Positions 25,502 through 33,617 of a stretch of 64,000 nucleotides of DNA are shown here, in pieces. How positions within the stretch are numbered: the stretch's first letter is position 1; each line of letters begins with the position of its first letter. The position numbers were made by a program, and so were the translations under genes. The notes under the pieces were generated by a model. It ran no database searches. It was not told where the DNA came from and was given only the letters and a program-made list of their open reading frames with translations. This DNA is from Arthrobacter alpinus (lineage in GTDB: Bacteria > Actinomycetota > Actinomycetes > Actinomycetales > Micrococcaceae), in contig NZ_CP013200.1 of NCBI RefSeq assembly GCF_001445575.1, positions 3,658,001 to 3,722,000 of the forward strand. The letters are read 5' to 3'.

Positions 25502-26059
25502 TCAGGACACCCCCACTGTCGCAGTGAAGGTCAAGGTGACAGTGGCGGATTTTCCCTGCAAAGCGCTGGGCGCAGTGATCGGCAGTGAGTATTGCACACA
25601 TACTGCCTGCACTTCCCCGGCCGTCAACAGCTGTGGCGCAGACGAGCCCGAAAAACCATTACCGGCGGTCTTCTCCAGAACCGTAGCTCCATCGCATGTG
25701 GCGTTGCCAACTGCGGCCCCACGGGTCACCTTCACCTGCACACTTTCGCCAAGCGTTCCCACACCTGAGGGCGTTGTGGTTCCTGAAATGGCAAAAGGCG
25801 CAGCAAGTGTCCCGGTGTTCCTCACCGTCACCATGACCGCACGGTTCACACCGGGGTACCAATTGTTACTAGGGGGCAGTGTGTAATTCCCCGAGGCGGA
25901 ATCAGCTGTGGCGCCCACGCCAATCGCCACGGTGCCGGCTTGGATGGATGACGTTGCAGTCGCTTCTCCGGTCCATGCCGCCAGCGTGGACACGGCACCA
26001 AATCCGGCAAGCAGGCCCATTGACAGCAGTGCCTTGACCTGCATCCCCCGGCGGCTCAT
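25502..26059 (-). CDS. TasA/CalY-like secreted protein with SipW-type signal peptide (third copy)
   Basis: This 185-residue exported protein begins MSRRGMQVKALLSMGLLAGF. Its signal ends in TLAAWTGEATATSSIQAGTV, with Trp29 placed just after the hydrophobic core as in camelysin/TasA proteins. The mature part is beta-rich and has a tandem of NTGT-type strands (VTVRNTGTLAAPFAISG) and two cysteines that could pair. ATG 26059 is used because AGGAGC lies five bases upstream; a GTG 15 bases earlier overlaps that site. Probably a matrix fibre or accessory subunit cleaved by one of the two neighbouring SipW-type peptidases. Confidence 0.78.
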   Translation of the reverse strand: MSRRGMQVKALLSMGLLAGFGAVSTLAAWTGEATATSSIQAGTVAIGVGATADSASGNYTLPPSNNWYPGVNRAVMVTVRNTGTLAAPFAISGTTTPSGVGTLGESVQVKVTRGAAVGNATCDGATVLEKTAGNGFSGSSAPQLLTAGEVQAVCVQYSLPITAPSALQGKSATVTLTFTATVGVS

Positions 26060-26070
26060 CTGCGCTCCTG

Positions 26071-26694
26071 TCACTGCTGCGTCCTACGTTTCCTAGCCCC
26101 AAGATATGCGCCGGCACCGCCCAGCAAAGCGGCCACGGACAAGGGCCAGATACCGTTTGTCCCCCCGGTGTAGCTCAGTTCTTGGCTGGTCGAGGCAGCG
26201 GATTCACGGGCATTTACCTGAAGGAGCACAGGCCAGGTCTGGCCTTGGCTCAAGTTATCGGCCGATTCAGGCAACCACATCCGCACTTGCAGCGGGGCTG
26301 CGGCTCCCGGCGCCAGCGTAATAACGGGCGACGGCGTCAATCCCGCCCTTGTGATTTCCCTGTCGCCAAGCGGGGCCACGGCAGCTACGGATACCTCCAC
26401 AGCCACGGAGTTTTCATTGCGGACCCACAGCTGTTCCTCGATTTCTTGACCGGGAACAAGCTTCGGTGAAGCACTAAACAGATCCGGCACTGCCTTTGAG
26501 AACGCAATTCCGTCTGAGCTGTAGGAGAAGGCAATATCCGGGTTGCCTGCGGAGACCACCACCATGGGTGGATGTTGAGCAATAGCCGGGGCCGCCGTCG
26601 TACCAATGGCGGCAACAACAACTGCGGCGGCAAACCCGGTCCGGCGCACGGGCAATGGCACGGAATACTTGCGGGAAACGTTGGAGGAGCTCAC
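26071..26694 (-). CDS. Surface protein with Sec signal and LSYTG sortase-type anchor
   Basis: This 207-residue protein has an ordinary Sec signal (RRTGFAAAVVVAAI ... APAIAQ) instead of the Trp-type signal of its neighbours. A beta-sandwich-like region follows (SPKLVPGQEIEEQLWVRNENSVAVEVSV). The C-terminal anchor is LSYTG at residues 173-177, a hydrophobic stretch and a basic tail RKRR. LSYTG is a plausible LPXTG variant for sortase attachment to peptidoglycan. GTG 26694 overlaps the upstream peptidase stop (GTGA). I infer that it tethers the secreted TasA-like polymer to the wall. No sortase gene lies in this window. Confidence 0.75.
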   Translation of the reverse strand: MSSSNVSRKYSVPLPVRRTGFAAAVVVAAIGTTAAPAIAQHPPMVVVSAGNPDIAFSYSSDGIAFSKAVPDLFSASPKLVPGQEIEEQLWVRNENSVAVEVSVAAVAPLGDREITRAGLTPSPVITLAPGAAAPLQVRMWLPESADNLSQGQTWPVLLQVNARESAASTSQELSYTGGTNGIWPLSVAALLGGAGAYLGARKRRTQQ

Positions 26695-27287
26695 ACTGTT
26701 TTCTTCCTTTTGAGTCTGTCGCGCAGAGCACTGGTGGCCATATAAACGGAGTAGCCGAGCAGTCCGGCCACGGCGGCGGTTATCAGCCATTGCCGTTGCG
26801 GGCCGGACAGTGCCGAGTTGATGTGGCCCAGCCAGGGCAGCTGGTACCAGAGACTGCCACGGATTTGTTCGGGACGGACCGGCGGATCGTTGGCCCCGTT
26901 CGCATCACCTCTGGCCGTGAAGCGCAGTTCACCATCCAGCGTTGAACCCACACCCACCACCCTGTGCGTGACGACGGCTGGCTCACCGGACTTGATTTGG
27001 TAGGTGATGACATCGCCTGTGCGCAGGGTTGCGGGATCAACGGGACGCACAACGGCAAGGCTGCCCGGCGGCATGCCGGGAGCCATGGAACCGGTCAGGA
27101 CCGTGTACGCGGTGGCCCCGCCAACTCTCGGGATGACGATCATGACAGCTGCGACTGCCAGAACTGTGAACAACAGCAGCCACGAGAAGATTTGGCCAGC
27201 CCACCACAGCACACCGGTTTTCTCACCATTTTTGAAAGTACGACGGCGGCCTTGAGTAGGTGCCTCCGCCGCAGTTGCGCCGTTCAC
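26691..27287 (-). CDS. sipW: SipW-like signal peptidase I (archaeal/ER type, S26B)
   Basis: This 198-residue membrane protease has a transmembrane helix at 29-52, catalytic Ser67 (LTGSMAPGMPPGS), His108 (VVTHRVVG) and Asp128/Asp134 (RGDANGANDP), and a second helix at 167-186. Histidine in place of the usual lysine base marks the ER/archaeal class that includes Bacillus SipW. GTG 27287 overlaps the stop of the upstream TasA-like gene (GTGA). An in-frame ATG at 27305 would give a slightly longer product. It should cleave the Trp-containing signal peptides of adjacent products. Confidence 0.9.
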   Translation of the reverse strand: MNGATAAEAPTQGRRRTFKNGEKTGVLWWAGQIFSWLLLFTVLAVAAVMIVIPRVGGATAYTVLTGSMAPGMPPGSLAVVRPVDPATLRTGDVITYQIKSGEPAVVTHRVVGVGSTLDGELRFTARGDANGANDPPVRPEQIRGSLWYQLPWLGHINSALSGPQRQWLITAAVAGLLGYSVYMATSALRDRLKRKKTV

Positions 27288-27859
27288 AGCTGATCCCCAC
27301 GCCATGAAAGCACCAAAGCCATTTTCCCTCCGGCCGCATCCGGCGACGCATTGGCCGGAAGAGCCACGCGGATGCACAGCAATTCGCCCTCGGCGGGTTG
27401 AAGATCGCCGGCCTGCGCAAACGCCGCGCCTACCAGCGAACCCTGGTACAGCGAAGGATCCGGGCTGGACACGTCTGCCTCGCACGCCGCCGAATCGTCG
27501 GTGGCATGCACTGAAAGTACGACGGCGGCAGCCAACGCCGCATCAGCCGCAGTTTGCGGCGTGGTTGCGGAGGCGGCGCCGACCAAGGAGTAGCCCAAAG
27601 TTGTGGTTCCGGTGTTGCTAATGGTCAGTGGTGCCTGAACGAATCCTCCCGGCGCCAAAGTCGAGGTGTTTAGATTTTCGAAAACAAAATCCTCGGACCT
27701 GGATGTCCTGTCACCCGCTGCCAGCGAAAGCGATCCGGTCGTTATGGTGCCGGGATTGATCCGCTCCTCAGCACGCCAAAGTGCGGCCGTGCCTTGGGCG
27801 CTTGCAAAAAGCACCACAAGCACGGCCGCAACAATGGCGGTCGCGAGGATCTTGCGCAT
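27284..27859 (-). CDS. TasA/CalY-like secreted protein with SipW-type signal peptide (second copy)
   Basis: This 191-residue exported protein has a SipW-type signal: a hydrophobic core from residues 5-22, then GTAALWRAEERINPGTITTG with Trp28. The mature part has beta-strand motifs (APLTISNTGTTTLGYSL) as in the TasA/camelysin family and two cysteines in the second half. Its ribosome-binding site is weak and it starts 17 bases after the preceding gene, so it is likely co-translated. It overlaps the signal peptidase gene by four bases (GTGA), coupling substrate and protease. Confidence 0.82.
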   Translation of the reverse strand: MRKILATAIVAAVLVVLFASAQGTAALWRAEERINPGTITTGSLSLAAGDRTSRSEDFVFENLNTSTLAPGGFVQAPLTISNTGTTTLGYSLVGAASATTPQTAADAALAAAVVLSVHATDDSAACEADVSSPDPSLYQGSLVGAAFAQAGDLQPAEGELLCIRVALPANASPDAAGGKMALVLSWRGDQL

Positions 27860-27876
27860 CTAGCGGCGGGTACCGA

Positions 27877-28425
27877 CTACGGGCGGACCTGGTCCAGGGT
27901 GAGTTCCAGCGCGTTGAGGTTAACTTCTTGGACCATGGTTGTCTCCGGAGTGGAACCCGCTGCACCTTCCAGGAAGTTGACGGTAATCGTCACCGGAACC
28001 GTGAAAATGCCCGGCGCATCGAAGGAAACAACACTGCCATCCACGGTCACTCCTGCAGCTGCTGTGGGCGCAACGGTGACCGTTACCTGATCGGTCAAGG
28101 CGGCCGGAACTGCGGCCAGCGTCCCTACCGTTAGTTCGCCCTTCAGGTTCTTGCCATCGGCATCGATGGTGACAGTTTGGGTGAACGTGACGGTGTCACC
28201 CGGAACTATTTTGTCGGTGGTAGGAACAAATAGTGCGTTCTCGGCATCTGCACTGATGTCAGCCCATGCACCGGGCGCCGAGGCGTCCAGCGTCAGGTGG
28301 CCTGTATTCACCGTGCCCGCATCAACCGTCTTAGTATCGTTCCACAACGCGAAGGATCCCGCTCCCCCAAGAAGCAACACGCCGGCTGCGCCGGCTGCAA
28401 CAGCAGCCTTTGTAACTTTTTTCAT
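27877..28425 (-). CDS. TasA/CalY-like secreted protein with SipW-type signal peptide (first gene of operon)
   Basis: This 182-residue exported protein starts MKKVTKAAVAAGAAGVLLLG and continues GAGSFALWNDTKTVDAGTVN with Trp28, the best SipW-type signal of the three. The mature part is a repetitive beta-rich domain without cysteines (VTFTQTVTIDADGKNLKGEL). ATG 28425 follows AAAGGA; an in-frame ATG at 28452 is less well placed. As first gene of the operon and the closest to TasA in character, it is the likely major fibre-forming matrix subunit. Bases 28426-28775 separate it from nhaA and hold both promoters, none of which I can place with confidence. Confidence 0.85.
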   Translation of the reverse strand: MKKVTKAAVAAGAAGVLLLGGAGSFALWNDTKTVDAGTVNTGHLTLDASAPGAWADISADAENALFVPTTDKIVPGDTVTFTQTVTIDADGKNLKGELTVGTLAAVPAALTDQVTVTVAPTAAAGVTVDGSVVSFDAPGIFTVPVTITVNFLEGAAGSTPETTMVQEVNLNALELTLDQVRP

Positions 28426-28775
28426 GAAAATTCCTTTATGACTACACTTCATGCCCCCAGTAGGCAGTATTCCTAGCCAAGCCCATAACTATCCACATGG
28501 ACAACTTCCAAACGGCCATTTCTTTTGCCGTTCGGGTACATTCGTTCACCAAGTGGCTACATTCCCATTCCAAGCAGCTAATAATTATTCACCCTCAGGC
28601 GTCCCTCTGAAGCTCGTAGTCACGTTGAGAGGGTTTTCAGCGAGTCGCCTTCCCCCACCCTGTAAACTGGTAGGTAGGTGCGCCGGGAAGTCTGGTCGGC
28701 AATGCCATTGTCGAACCCAAAAGTCCCTCGGTAACACGCTGAGACCTTTGCACCACTGAAAGGGCGTTCCCGCCC

Positions 28776-30077
28776 ATGAGTTCCTCATCAACACCTCGCA
28801 TCTTCGGTCGCGGAAGCTACTCCGAATTTGTTCGCATCAACAACATCCTTCGCTCTGAAACGGTTGGCGGAGCCTTGCTGCTTGCCGCCACCGTAATCGC
28901 CTTGGTCTGGGCAAACTCCCCCATCGCGGAGAGCTACTTCAATCTCCGCGACTTCAAGATCGGCCCCGAGTGGCTTCACTTGAATCTGAGCCTGGGCGGC
29001 TGGGCGTCCGACGGGCTCCTCGCCATCTTCTTCTTCGTAGCGGGCCTGGAGCTCAAACGTGAATTCGTGGCCGGGGATCTTCGCAATCCGGCTCGGGCAA
29101 TAGTCCCTATTACGGCAGCAGTAGGTGGGGTTATTGTCCCCGCGCTGTTCTTTGTGGCAGTCAACTGGGCCGCCGGCCCGGAAGTCCTCAAGGGTTGGGC
29201 CATTCCCACTGCTACGGACATTGCCTTCGCACTCGCTGTATTGGCCGTCATCAGCACCCACCTGCCCACCGCACTGCGCACCTTCTTGCTGACCCTTGCT
29301 GTTGTGGACGATCTCATTGCGATCGCCATCATTGCCGTCTTTTACCCGAGCGAGATGAACTATGGATTCCTGGCCTTGGCCGCCCTGCCCCTGCTCGCGT
29401 TCACGTGGCTGGTTCAGAAACGAATCCGCTCTTGGTACCTGCTGCTTCCACTCGCCCTCGCCACCTGGGCTCTGGTCCACGCATCCGGAATCCACGCCAC
29501 AGTCGCTGGTGTTTTGCTCGGCTTCGCAGTACCTGTGATCCGTTCTGCGAAGGCTGGTGGTCCGGATGCGGGACCAGGAATGGCCGAACACTTTGAACAC
29601 CTCATGCGCCCTATTTCCGCGGGCTTTGCAGTGCCAGTCTTTGCTTTCTTCTCCGCCGGTGTTGCCTTGGGCGGCATGGCCGGGCTGAGGTCTGCGTTCA
29701 CCGACACTGTTGCGTTGGGTATCCTCGGGGCCCTGATTCTCGGTAAGTTTATGGGTGTCCTTGGCGCCACGTGGCTTGTCACGAAGACCACCAAAGCCAC
29801 GCTCGACGAGGGTCTGGCGTGGATCGATGTTGTCGGCCTGGCACTCTTGGCCGGGGTCGGCTTCACGGTTTCGCTACTGATCAGTGAGCTCAGCTTCGGT
29901 GATGACAGCCCGCATTACAGCCACGCAAAAGTCGCTATTCTCGCAGGCTCTCTGGCCTCGGCGCTGCTGGCCACCGTGGTGCTGCGCATAAGAAACAAGC
30001 ATTACCGCCAACTCGCTGAACTTGAAAGCCGCGATGACGATGGTGACGGCATCCCTGACGTCTATCAGCAAGACTGA
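28776..30077 (+). CDS. nhaA: Na+/H+ antiporter NhaA
   Basis: This 433-residue membrane protein has about twelve hydrophobic segments. It exports sodium in exchange for protons, giving pH and salt tolerance. Family motifs include [28 protein letters not shown] sequence ([17 protein letters not shown]), [17 protein letters not shown] and the ion-binding Asp pair in [15 protein letters not shown] 28776 is preceded by GAAAGGG. The C-terminal tail is short and acidic ([16 protein letters not shown]), resembling a calcium-binding thrombospondin-type repeat and not typical of NhaA. A vanZ-like gene follows five bases later. Confidence 0.95.
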   Translation: MSSSSTPRIFGRGSYSEFVRINNILRSETVGGALLLAATVIALVWANSPIAESYFNLRDFKIGPEWLHLNLSLGGWASDGLLAIFFFVAGLELKREFVAGDLRNPARAIVPITAAVGGVIVPALFFVAVNWAAGPEVLKGWAIPTATDIAFALAVLAVISTHLPTALRTFLLTLAVVDDLIAIAIIAVFYPSEMNYGFLALAALPLLAFTWLVQKRIRSWYLLLPLALATWALVHASGIHATVAGVLLGFAVPVIRSAKAGGPDAGPGMAEHFEHLMRPISAGFAVPVFAFFSAGVALGGMAGLRSAFTDTVALGILGALILGKFMGVLGATWLVTKTTKATLDEGLAWIDVVGLALLAGVGFTVSLLISELSFGDDSPHYSHAKVAILAGSLASALLATVVLRIRNKHYRQLAELESRDDDGDGIPDVYQQD

Positions 30078-30082
30078 TCTCC

Positions 30083-30577
30083 GTGAACAAACCCCTGCAC
30101 CGAATCACCGTGGCCCTGGCCGCGGCTTACCTCCTCGCAGTTATCCTGATCGTCTTCTGGCCCACTCCCGTAGATCGCCCGGCCGCGGGCGCGCTCCACG
30201 AGGTGCTGTCATGGCTCTATCGCCACGGGGTGCCTAGGTTCATCAACTACAACGTGGTCGAGTTCTCGGCCAATATCGTCATGTTCATCCCTCTGGGGAT
30301 CATCGCATCTTCCTACTTCAAGAATGCAGTGGTTGGGGTCATTTTGGGCGCGCTCAGCTCGTGTTTGATCGAGCTGGGCCAGGCGCTGATGTTGCCGGAC
30401 AGGTACGCCACAGGATTAGACGTCCTGGCAAACACCATGGGTGCCGGTCTTGGGGCCTTCTCTTACTTCCTTGCTATGTCCCGCTCGGGTAATCCACAGC
30501 ATTCCTCATTGACGGAATCCCATCTCCCACCCAATGCCAGAATTGTGAGCTACGCCACGTCAAGTGGGGCCAAATAG
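30083..30577 (+). CDS. VanZ family membrane protein
   Basis: This 164-residue protein has four predicted membrane helices and VanZ-family motifs (ILIVFWPTPVDRPAAGALHE, VEFSANIVMFIPLGI and CLIELGQALMLPDRYATGLD). VanZ proteins are linked to teicoplanin resistance and to envelope functions not yet defined. GTG 30083 lies just after nhaA, so the two are likely co-transcribed. A frameshifted paralogue lies at 47011-47462. A weak CCAAC/GTTGG stem with T-rich tail (30586-30615) follows the gene. Confidence 0.85.
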   Translation: MNKPLHRITVALAAAYLLAVILIVFWPTPVDRPAAGALHEVLSWLYRHGVPRFINYNVVEFSANIVMFIPLGIIASSYFKNAVVGVILGALSSCLIELGQALMLPDRYATGLDVLANTMGAGLGAFSYFLAMSRSGNPQHSSLTESHLPPNARIVSYATSSGAK

Positions 30578-30851
30578 CCTCTTGGCCAACCGTTTAGCCA
30601 GTTGGTTTTCCTGATTTTTCCTGACGTTTTTTCACAGCAAATCTTCGTTAGGATGCTATCGAGCCGGACCTCTAGAGTTCCAGCGACATTGGGGAACTAA
30701 CTGGGGGAAAGCAATCGAAGTCCATGCAGAGCTTGCTGGCTCACACGCGCTAGGCAGGCGGTTCAACATCGTCGAATCCGCTCCCGCCGTCATCGACTGG
30801 CGGGGCAACTACATCAGAAATTTACGATGGGTTGACGCGAGCATCATTGCA

Positions 30852-32219
30852 GTGGCCCTCATCTTGGCCCAAATTGTCCGATTTGGTTTCGACAAGACGG
30901 ATCTGACTCTTGGGTCGCTAACAATTTCTTACTGGGTGTGCGGGGTGATCCTGGGACTCGTCTGGTACGTGATGCTGGGTGCGTGGGACAGCCGCAAGAT
31001 TCGCGTCGTTGGCGCGGGAACCGACGAGTACAAACTCATTCTTACCGCCACCACCTGGCTGTTCGGCACCCTGGCTATTTTGTCCTACGCTTTCGATTTG
31101 GATACGGCACGTGGGTACGTGCTCCTTGCCCTCCCCATCGGAAGCTGCGGCATTCTGCTTTCACGATGGGTGCAACGAAGAAGCCTGCATCGGAAACGAC
31201 TGAGCGGTGAATCCTCGGCAAAAGTGCTGGTCGTCGCAGGTGCAGCTACAGCCTCTCACTTAGTCTCGTCACTTAACCGCCAGCCAACTGCCGGTTTTAC
31301 ACCAGTGGCCATTCACGTTCCGGACGGCGATGACACTGACGGGGCTTTGGCCCGTAAGACCGGTGTGCCTATGGCGGGAACTGGCCACGATGTCCACTCA
31401 GTCATGGAATCTATAAATAGGCATGGAGCTGACACGGTAGCGATGTCGTCGGGAATTGCGCTATCTCCCGAAGAGATCCGCGACTTGGGATGGGCCCTGG
31501 CTGATCGGCGGATCCGCCTGATCATGGCACCCGCACTCACGGACATTGCCGGCCCGCGTCTGCACGTGCAACCAGTCTCCGGGCTGCCGCTGGTACACGT
31601 TTCAACGCCGCAGTTCAGCTCCGGCGCTCAATTCGCCAAGCGTGTTTTTGACGTCATCACATCCTCGCTGCTCATCCTAGCTCTGTCCCCGGTGTTGCTG
31701 GCCCTGGCCGTAATCGTCAAGAGCGATGGCGGGTCTGCCCTCTTCAGGCAGCAGCGGATCGGCTTGCAGGGCGAGAAGTTCCACATGTTCAAATTCCGCT
31801 CCATGGTTGTGGATGCCGAGAATCTTGTTGCGGCACTTGCCCATCAGTCAGATGGCAATGGCGTCATGTTCAAGATGAAGAACGATCCCCGAGTGACCAG
31901 CGCCGGACAGTGGATGCGCCGCTACAGTCTGGACGAGCTGCCGCAGTTGTTCAATGTGTTGTTAGGCCATATGAGCTTAGTCGGCCCCCGACCTCCCCTT
32001 GAAAGTGAGGCGGCAGAATATGAACGCCACGTCCACCGCCGCTTCCTCGTCAAACCTGGAATTACAGGGCTGTGGCAGGTCAGTGGACGCTCCAACCTCT
32101 CGTGGAAAGACACTGTCCGGCTGGACTTGTACTACGTGGAGAACTGGTCATTCGCCGGCGACATCATGATCCTACTCAAAACCCTCAAGGCAGTCATCAA
32201 AGTGGACGGGGCTTACTGA
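30852..32219 (+). CDS. Polyprenyl-phosphate sugar-1-phosphate transferase (exopolysaccharide priming enzyme)
   Basis: From GTG 30852 this is a 455-residue membrane protein. It has a four-to-five-helix N-terminal part, a CoA-binding-like middle domain and the WbaP/WcaJ-type catalytic domain at the C-terminus (KRVFDVITSSLLILALSP, FKFRSMVVDAE, RRYSLDELPQLFNVL and MSLVGPRPP). It would load the first sugar phosphate onto undecaprenyl phosphate. GTG 30852 cuts the first helix in half. The frame continues upstream with plausible sequence (DWRGNYIRNLRWVDASIIA) but no ATG, GTG or TTG. An ATC at 30714, four bases after GGGGGAAA-type sequence, is the best placed codon. First gene of the polysaccharide operon. 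Confidence 0.88.
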   Translation: MALILAQIVRFGFDKTDLTLGSLTISYWVCGVILGLVWYVMLGAWDSRKIRVVGAGTDEYKLILTATTWLFGTLAILSYAFDLDTARGYVLLALPIGSCGILLSRWVQRRSLHRKRLSGESSAKVLVVAGAATASHLVSSLNRQPTAGFTPVAIHVPDGDDTDGALARKTGVPMAGTGHDVHSVMESINRHGADTVAMSSGIALSPEEIRDLGWALADRRIRLIMAPALTDIAGPRLHVQPVSGLPLVHVSTPQFSSGAQFAKRVFDVITSSLLILALSPVLLALAVIVKSDGGSALFRQQRIGLQGEKFHMFKFRSMVVDAENLVAALAHQSDGNGVMFKMKNDPRVTSAGQWMRRYSLDELPQLFNVLLGHMSLVGPRPPLESEAAEYERHVHRRFLVKPGITGLWQVSGRSNLSWKDTVRLDLYYVENWSFAGDIMILLKTLKAVIKVDGAY

Positions 32220-32507
32220 ATGTCCGTTGGAAGCACTTACCGGCGAAGCTGCGACATCGCCCTAGTGGAAAGCCCTAATGAAGGGCGCGTTGTCGTCATG
32301 CCGTTGAACGGGACCCAACCCTATGTTCTGACAGACTCAGCCGCTGTGATCTGGGGCTTAGTCGACGGAGAGCGCGACATCACCGCCATCGTTGGCGAAA
32401 TTCGTTCCCAATTCCCTGACGTTGGACCAGAAATTCGTGAATCCGCACAGGAATTCTTGCATCAACTGCATGAGCTTGAACTTCTGGAAACTACGGAATG
32501 TGCGTAG
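32220..32507 (+). CDS. PqqD family protein
   Basis: This 95-residue protein matches the PqqD/RRE fold: VVVMPLNGTQPYVLTDSAAVIWGLVDGERDITAIVGEI with a C-terminal helix. Family members bind peptides for ribosomally made peptide maturases, but related small proteins also occur in polysaccharide loci. It begins immediately after the sugar transferase stop. No radical SAM enzyme or obvious precursor peptide lies nearby; the PF14907-type nucleotidyltransferase five genes downstream is a repeated companion of such PqqD genes. Function in this context is unknown. Confidence 0.82.
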   Translation: MSVGSTYRRSCDIALVESPNEGRVVVMPLNGTQPYVLTDSAAVIWGLVDGERDITAIVGEIRSQFPDVGPEIRESAQEFLHQLHELELLETTECA

Positions 32508-32567
32508 AGCCCATCGAATTCGCAGCTCATCTTACTTCCCCGTGCTTCTTTTGAGAATGGACAAATC

Positions 32568-33617
32568 TTGAGAATCCTTCACGTGACGCAGTGCTATGAC
32601 GGCGGCGTCAGCAGAGCCATGGACAATATCTCCAAGCTGCTGCCCGAGATCCAGCATTTTGTCCTCTATTCCGGATCAGAAAATCCAGCCGAATCTGGAC
32701 AGTATTCAGGCGTCAGAAAGTTCAGTGCCAATCCGCTCAAGAGATTTTTGGAAGTCCGGGCCTACGCCAGAGAATTGGAGGTGGAAGTCATCCATGCACA
32801 TTCGAGCTGGGCTGGCCTCTATTCACGCGCCTTTCGACCGTCTGTTCCCGTCATTTACGAGCCGCATTGTTACGTGTTCGATGATCCTCAGCGACACCCT
32901 TTATTGAGAAGCGTCTACAGGCGAATTGAGAGCTTTCTTAGCCGGCACACCACCATTACCGTTGCCTTAACGGAACACGAACGCGGACTTGCCTATGGTC
33001 TGGACAAGAACGCCAAGGTTCGAATCCTGCCAAATATCCCGACTATTCCCACAGTCGCCTACCGCGAAGACACCACGCAGGCAGTCCCGGAAATCGTCAT
33101 GATCGGCAGGCTTGCGCCGCAGAAGGACCCTGGTTTCTATCAGGACCTTGCACGGCTCAGTTCTGCACGCGGGTTGCCGTTCAAGTTTGTCTGGATTGGC
33201 TCCGGAACTGAATCGGATACAGATGCATTGCAAGCTGCGGGCATCGAAGTCACGGGCTGGCTTGCCCCTGAAGAAATATCCCAGAGACTCAGTAGGGCAT
33301 GGATGTATGTACATTCGGCACATTACGAGGGATTCCCTTTGAGCGTCCTCGACGCTGCAGCGGCCAAGGTACCGATTATTGTTCGGGATCTTCCGTGTTT
33401 CGAGGAGACTCAGCTGACGAAAGTTGAGGACCCCGAAGAGGCCATCGCCACACTCGCGCAGGCGTACTTTGATCCCGACTTCTTTGCTTCAACGAAGGTC
33501 GGCGGGCAACTTCTCCTTCAGACCATGAATACAGAAACGCACACAGACGTCCTTACATCGGTTTACCGCGATGCCCGAATCGCAACCGACGACACATTGG
33601 TAGGAACCCACTCTTGA
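32568..33617 (+). CDS. GT4-type glycosyltransferase (first of operon)
   Basis: This 349-residue GT-B glycosyltransferase has an N-terminal LHVTQCYDGGVSRAMDNI acceptor domain. The donor domain follows (VMIGRLAPQKDPGFYQDLA, FVWIGSGTESD, and MYVHSAHYEGFPLSVLDAAA in place of the usual EGFGLP..EA motif). It would add a sugar to the lipid-linked repeat unit on the cytoplasmic face; donor and acceptor cannot be told. TTG 32568 is the only sensible start and its ribosome-binding site is poor. It overlaps the next gene by four bases (TTGA). Confidence 0.85.
   Translation: MRILHVTQCYDGGVSRAMDNISKLLPEIQHFVLYSGSENPAESGQYSGVRKFSANPLKRFLEVRAYARELEVEVIHAHSSWAGLYSRAFRPSVPVIYEPHCYVFDDPQRHPLLRSVYRRIESFLSRHTTITVALTEHERGLAYGLDKNAKVRILPNIPTIPTVAYREDTTQAVPEIVMIGRLAPQKDPGFYQDLARLSSARGLPFKFVWIGSGTESDTDALQAAGIEVTGWLAPEEISQRLSRAWMYVHSAHYEGFPLSVLDAAAAKVPIIVRDLPCFEETQLTKVEDPEEAIATLAQAYFDPDFFASTKVGGQLLLQTMNTETHTDVLTSVYRDARIATDDTLVGTHS

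Noticed and set aside
28788..29600. Minus-strand frame of 270 codons opposite nhaA
   Set aside because: The nhaA reading is unmistakable and the antisense product is highly charged with no domain.
30578..30851. Riboswitch in the leader of the polysaccharide operon
   Set aside because: I compared it from memory with c-di-AMP and c-di-GMP riboswitch motifs and found no convincing match. Only a weak hairpin and the GGGGGAAA stretch stand out.
32220..32507. Part of a lasso-peptide or PQQ-type peptide pathway
   Set aside because: No precursor peptide, asparagine-synthase-like cyclase, protease or radical SAM gene is near; all neighbours are polysaccharide genes.
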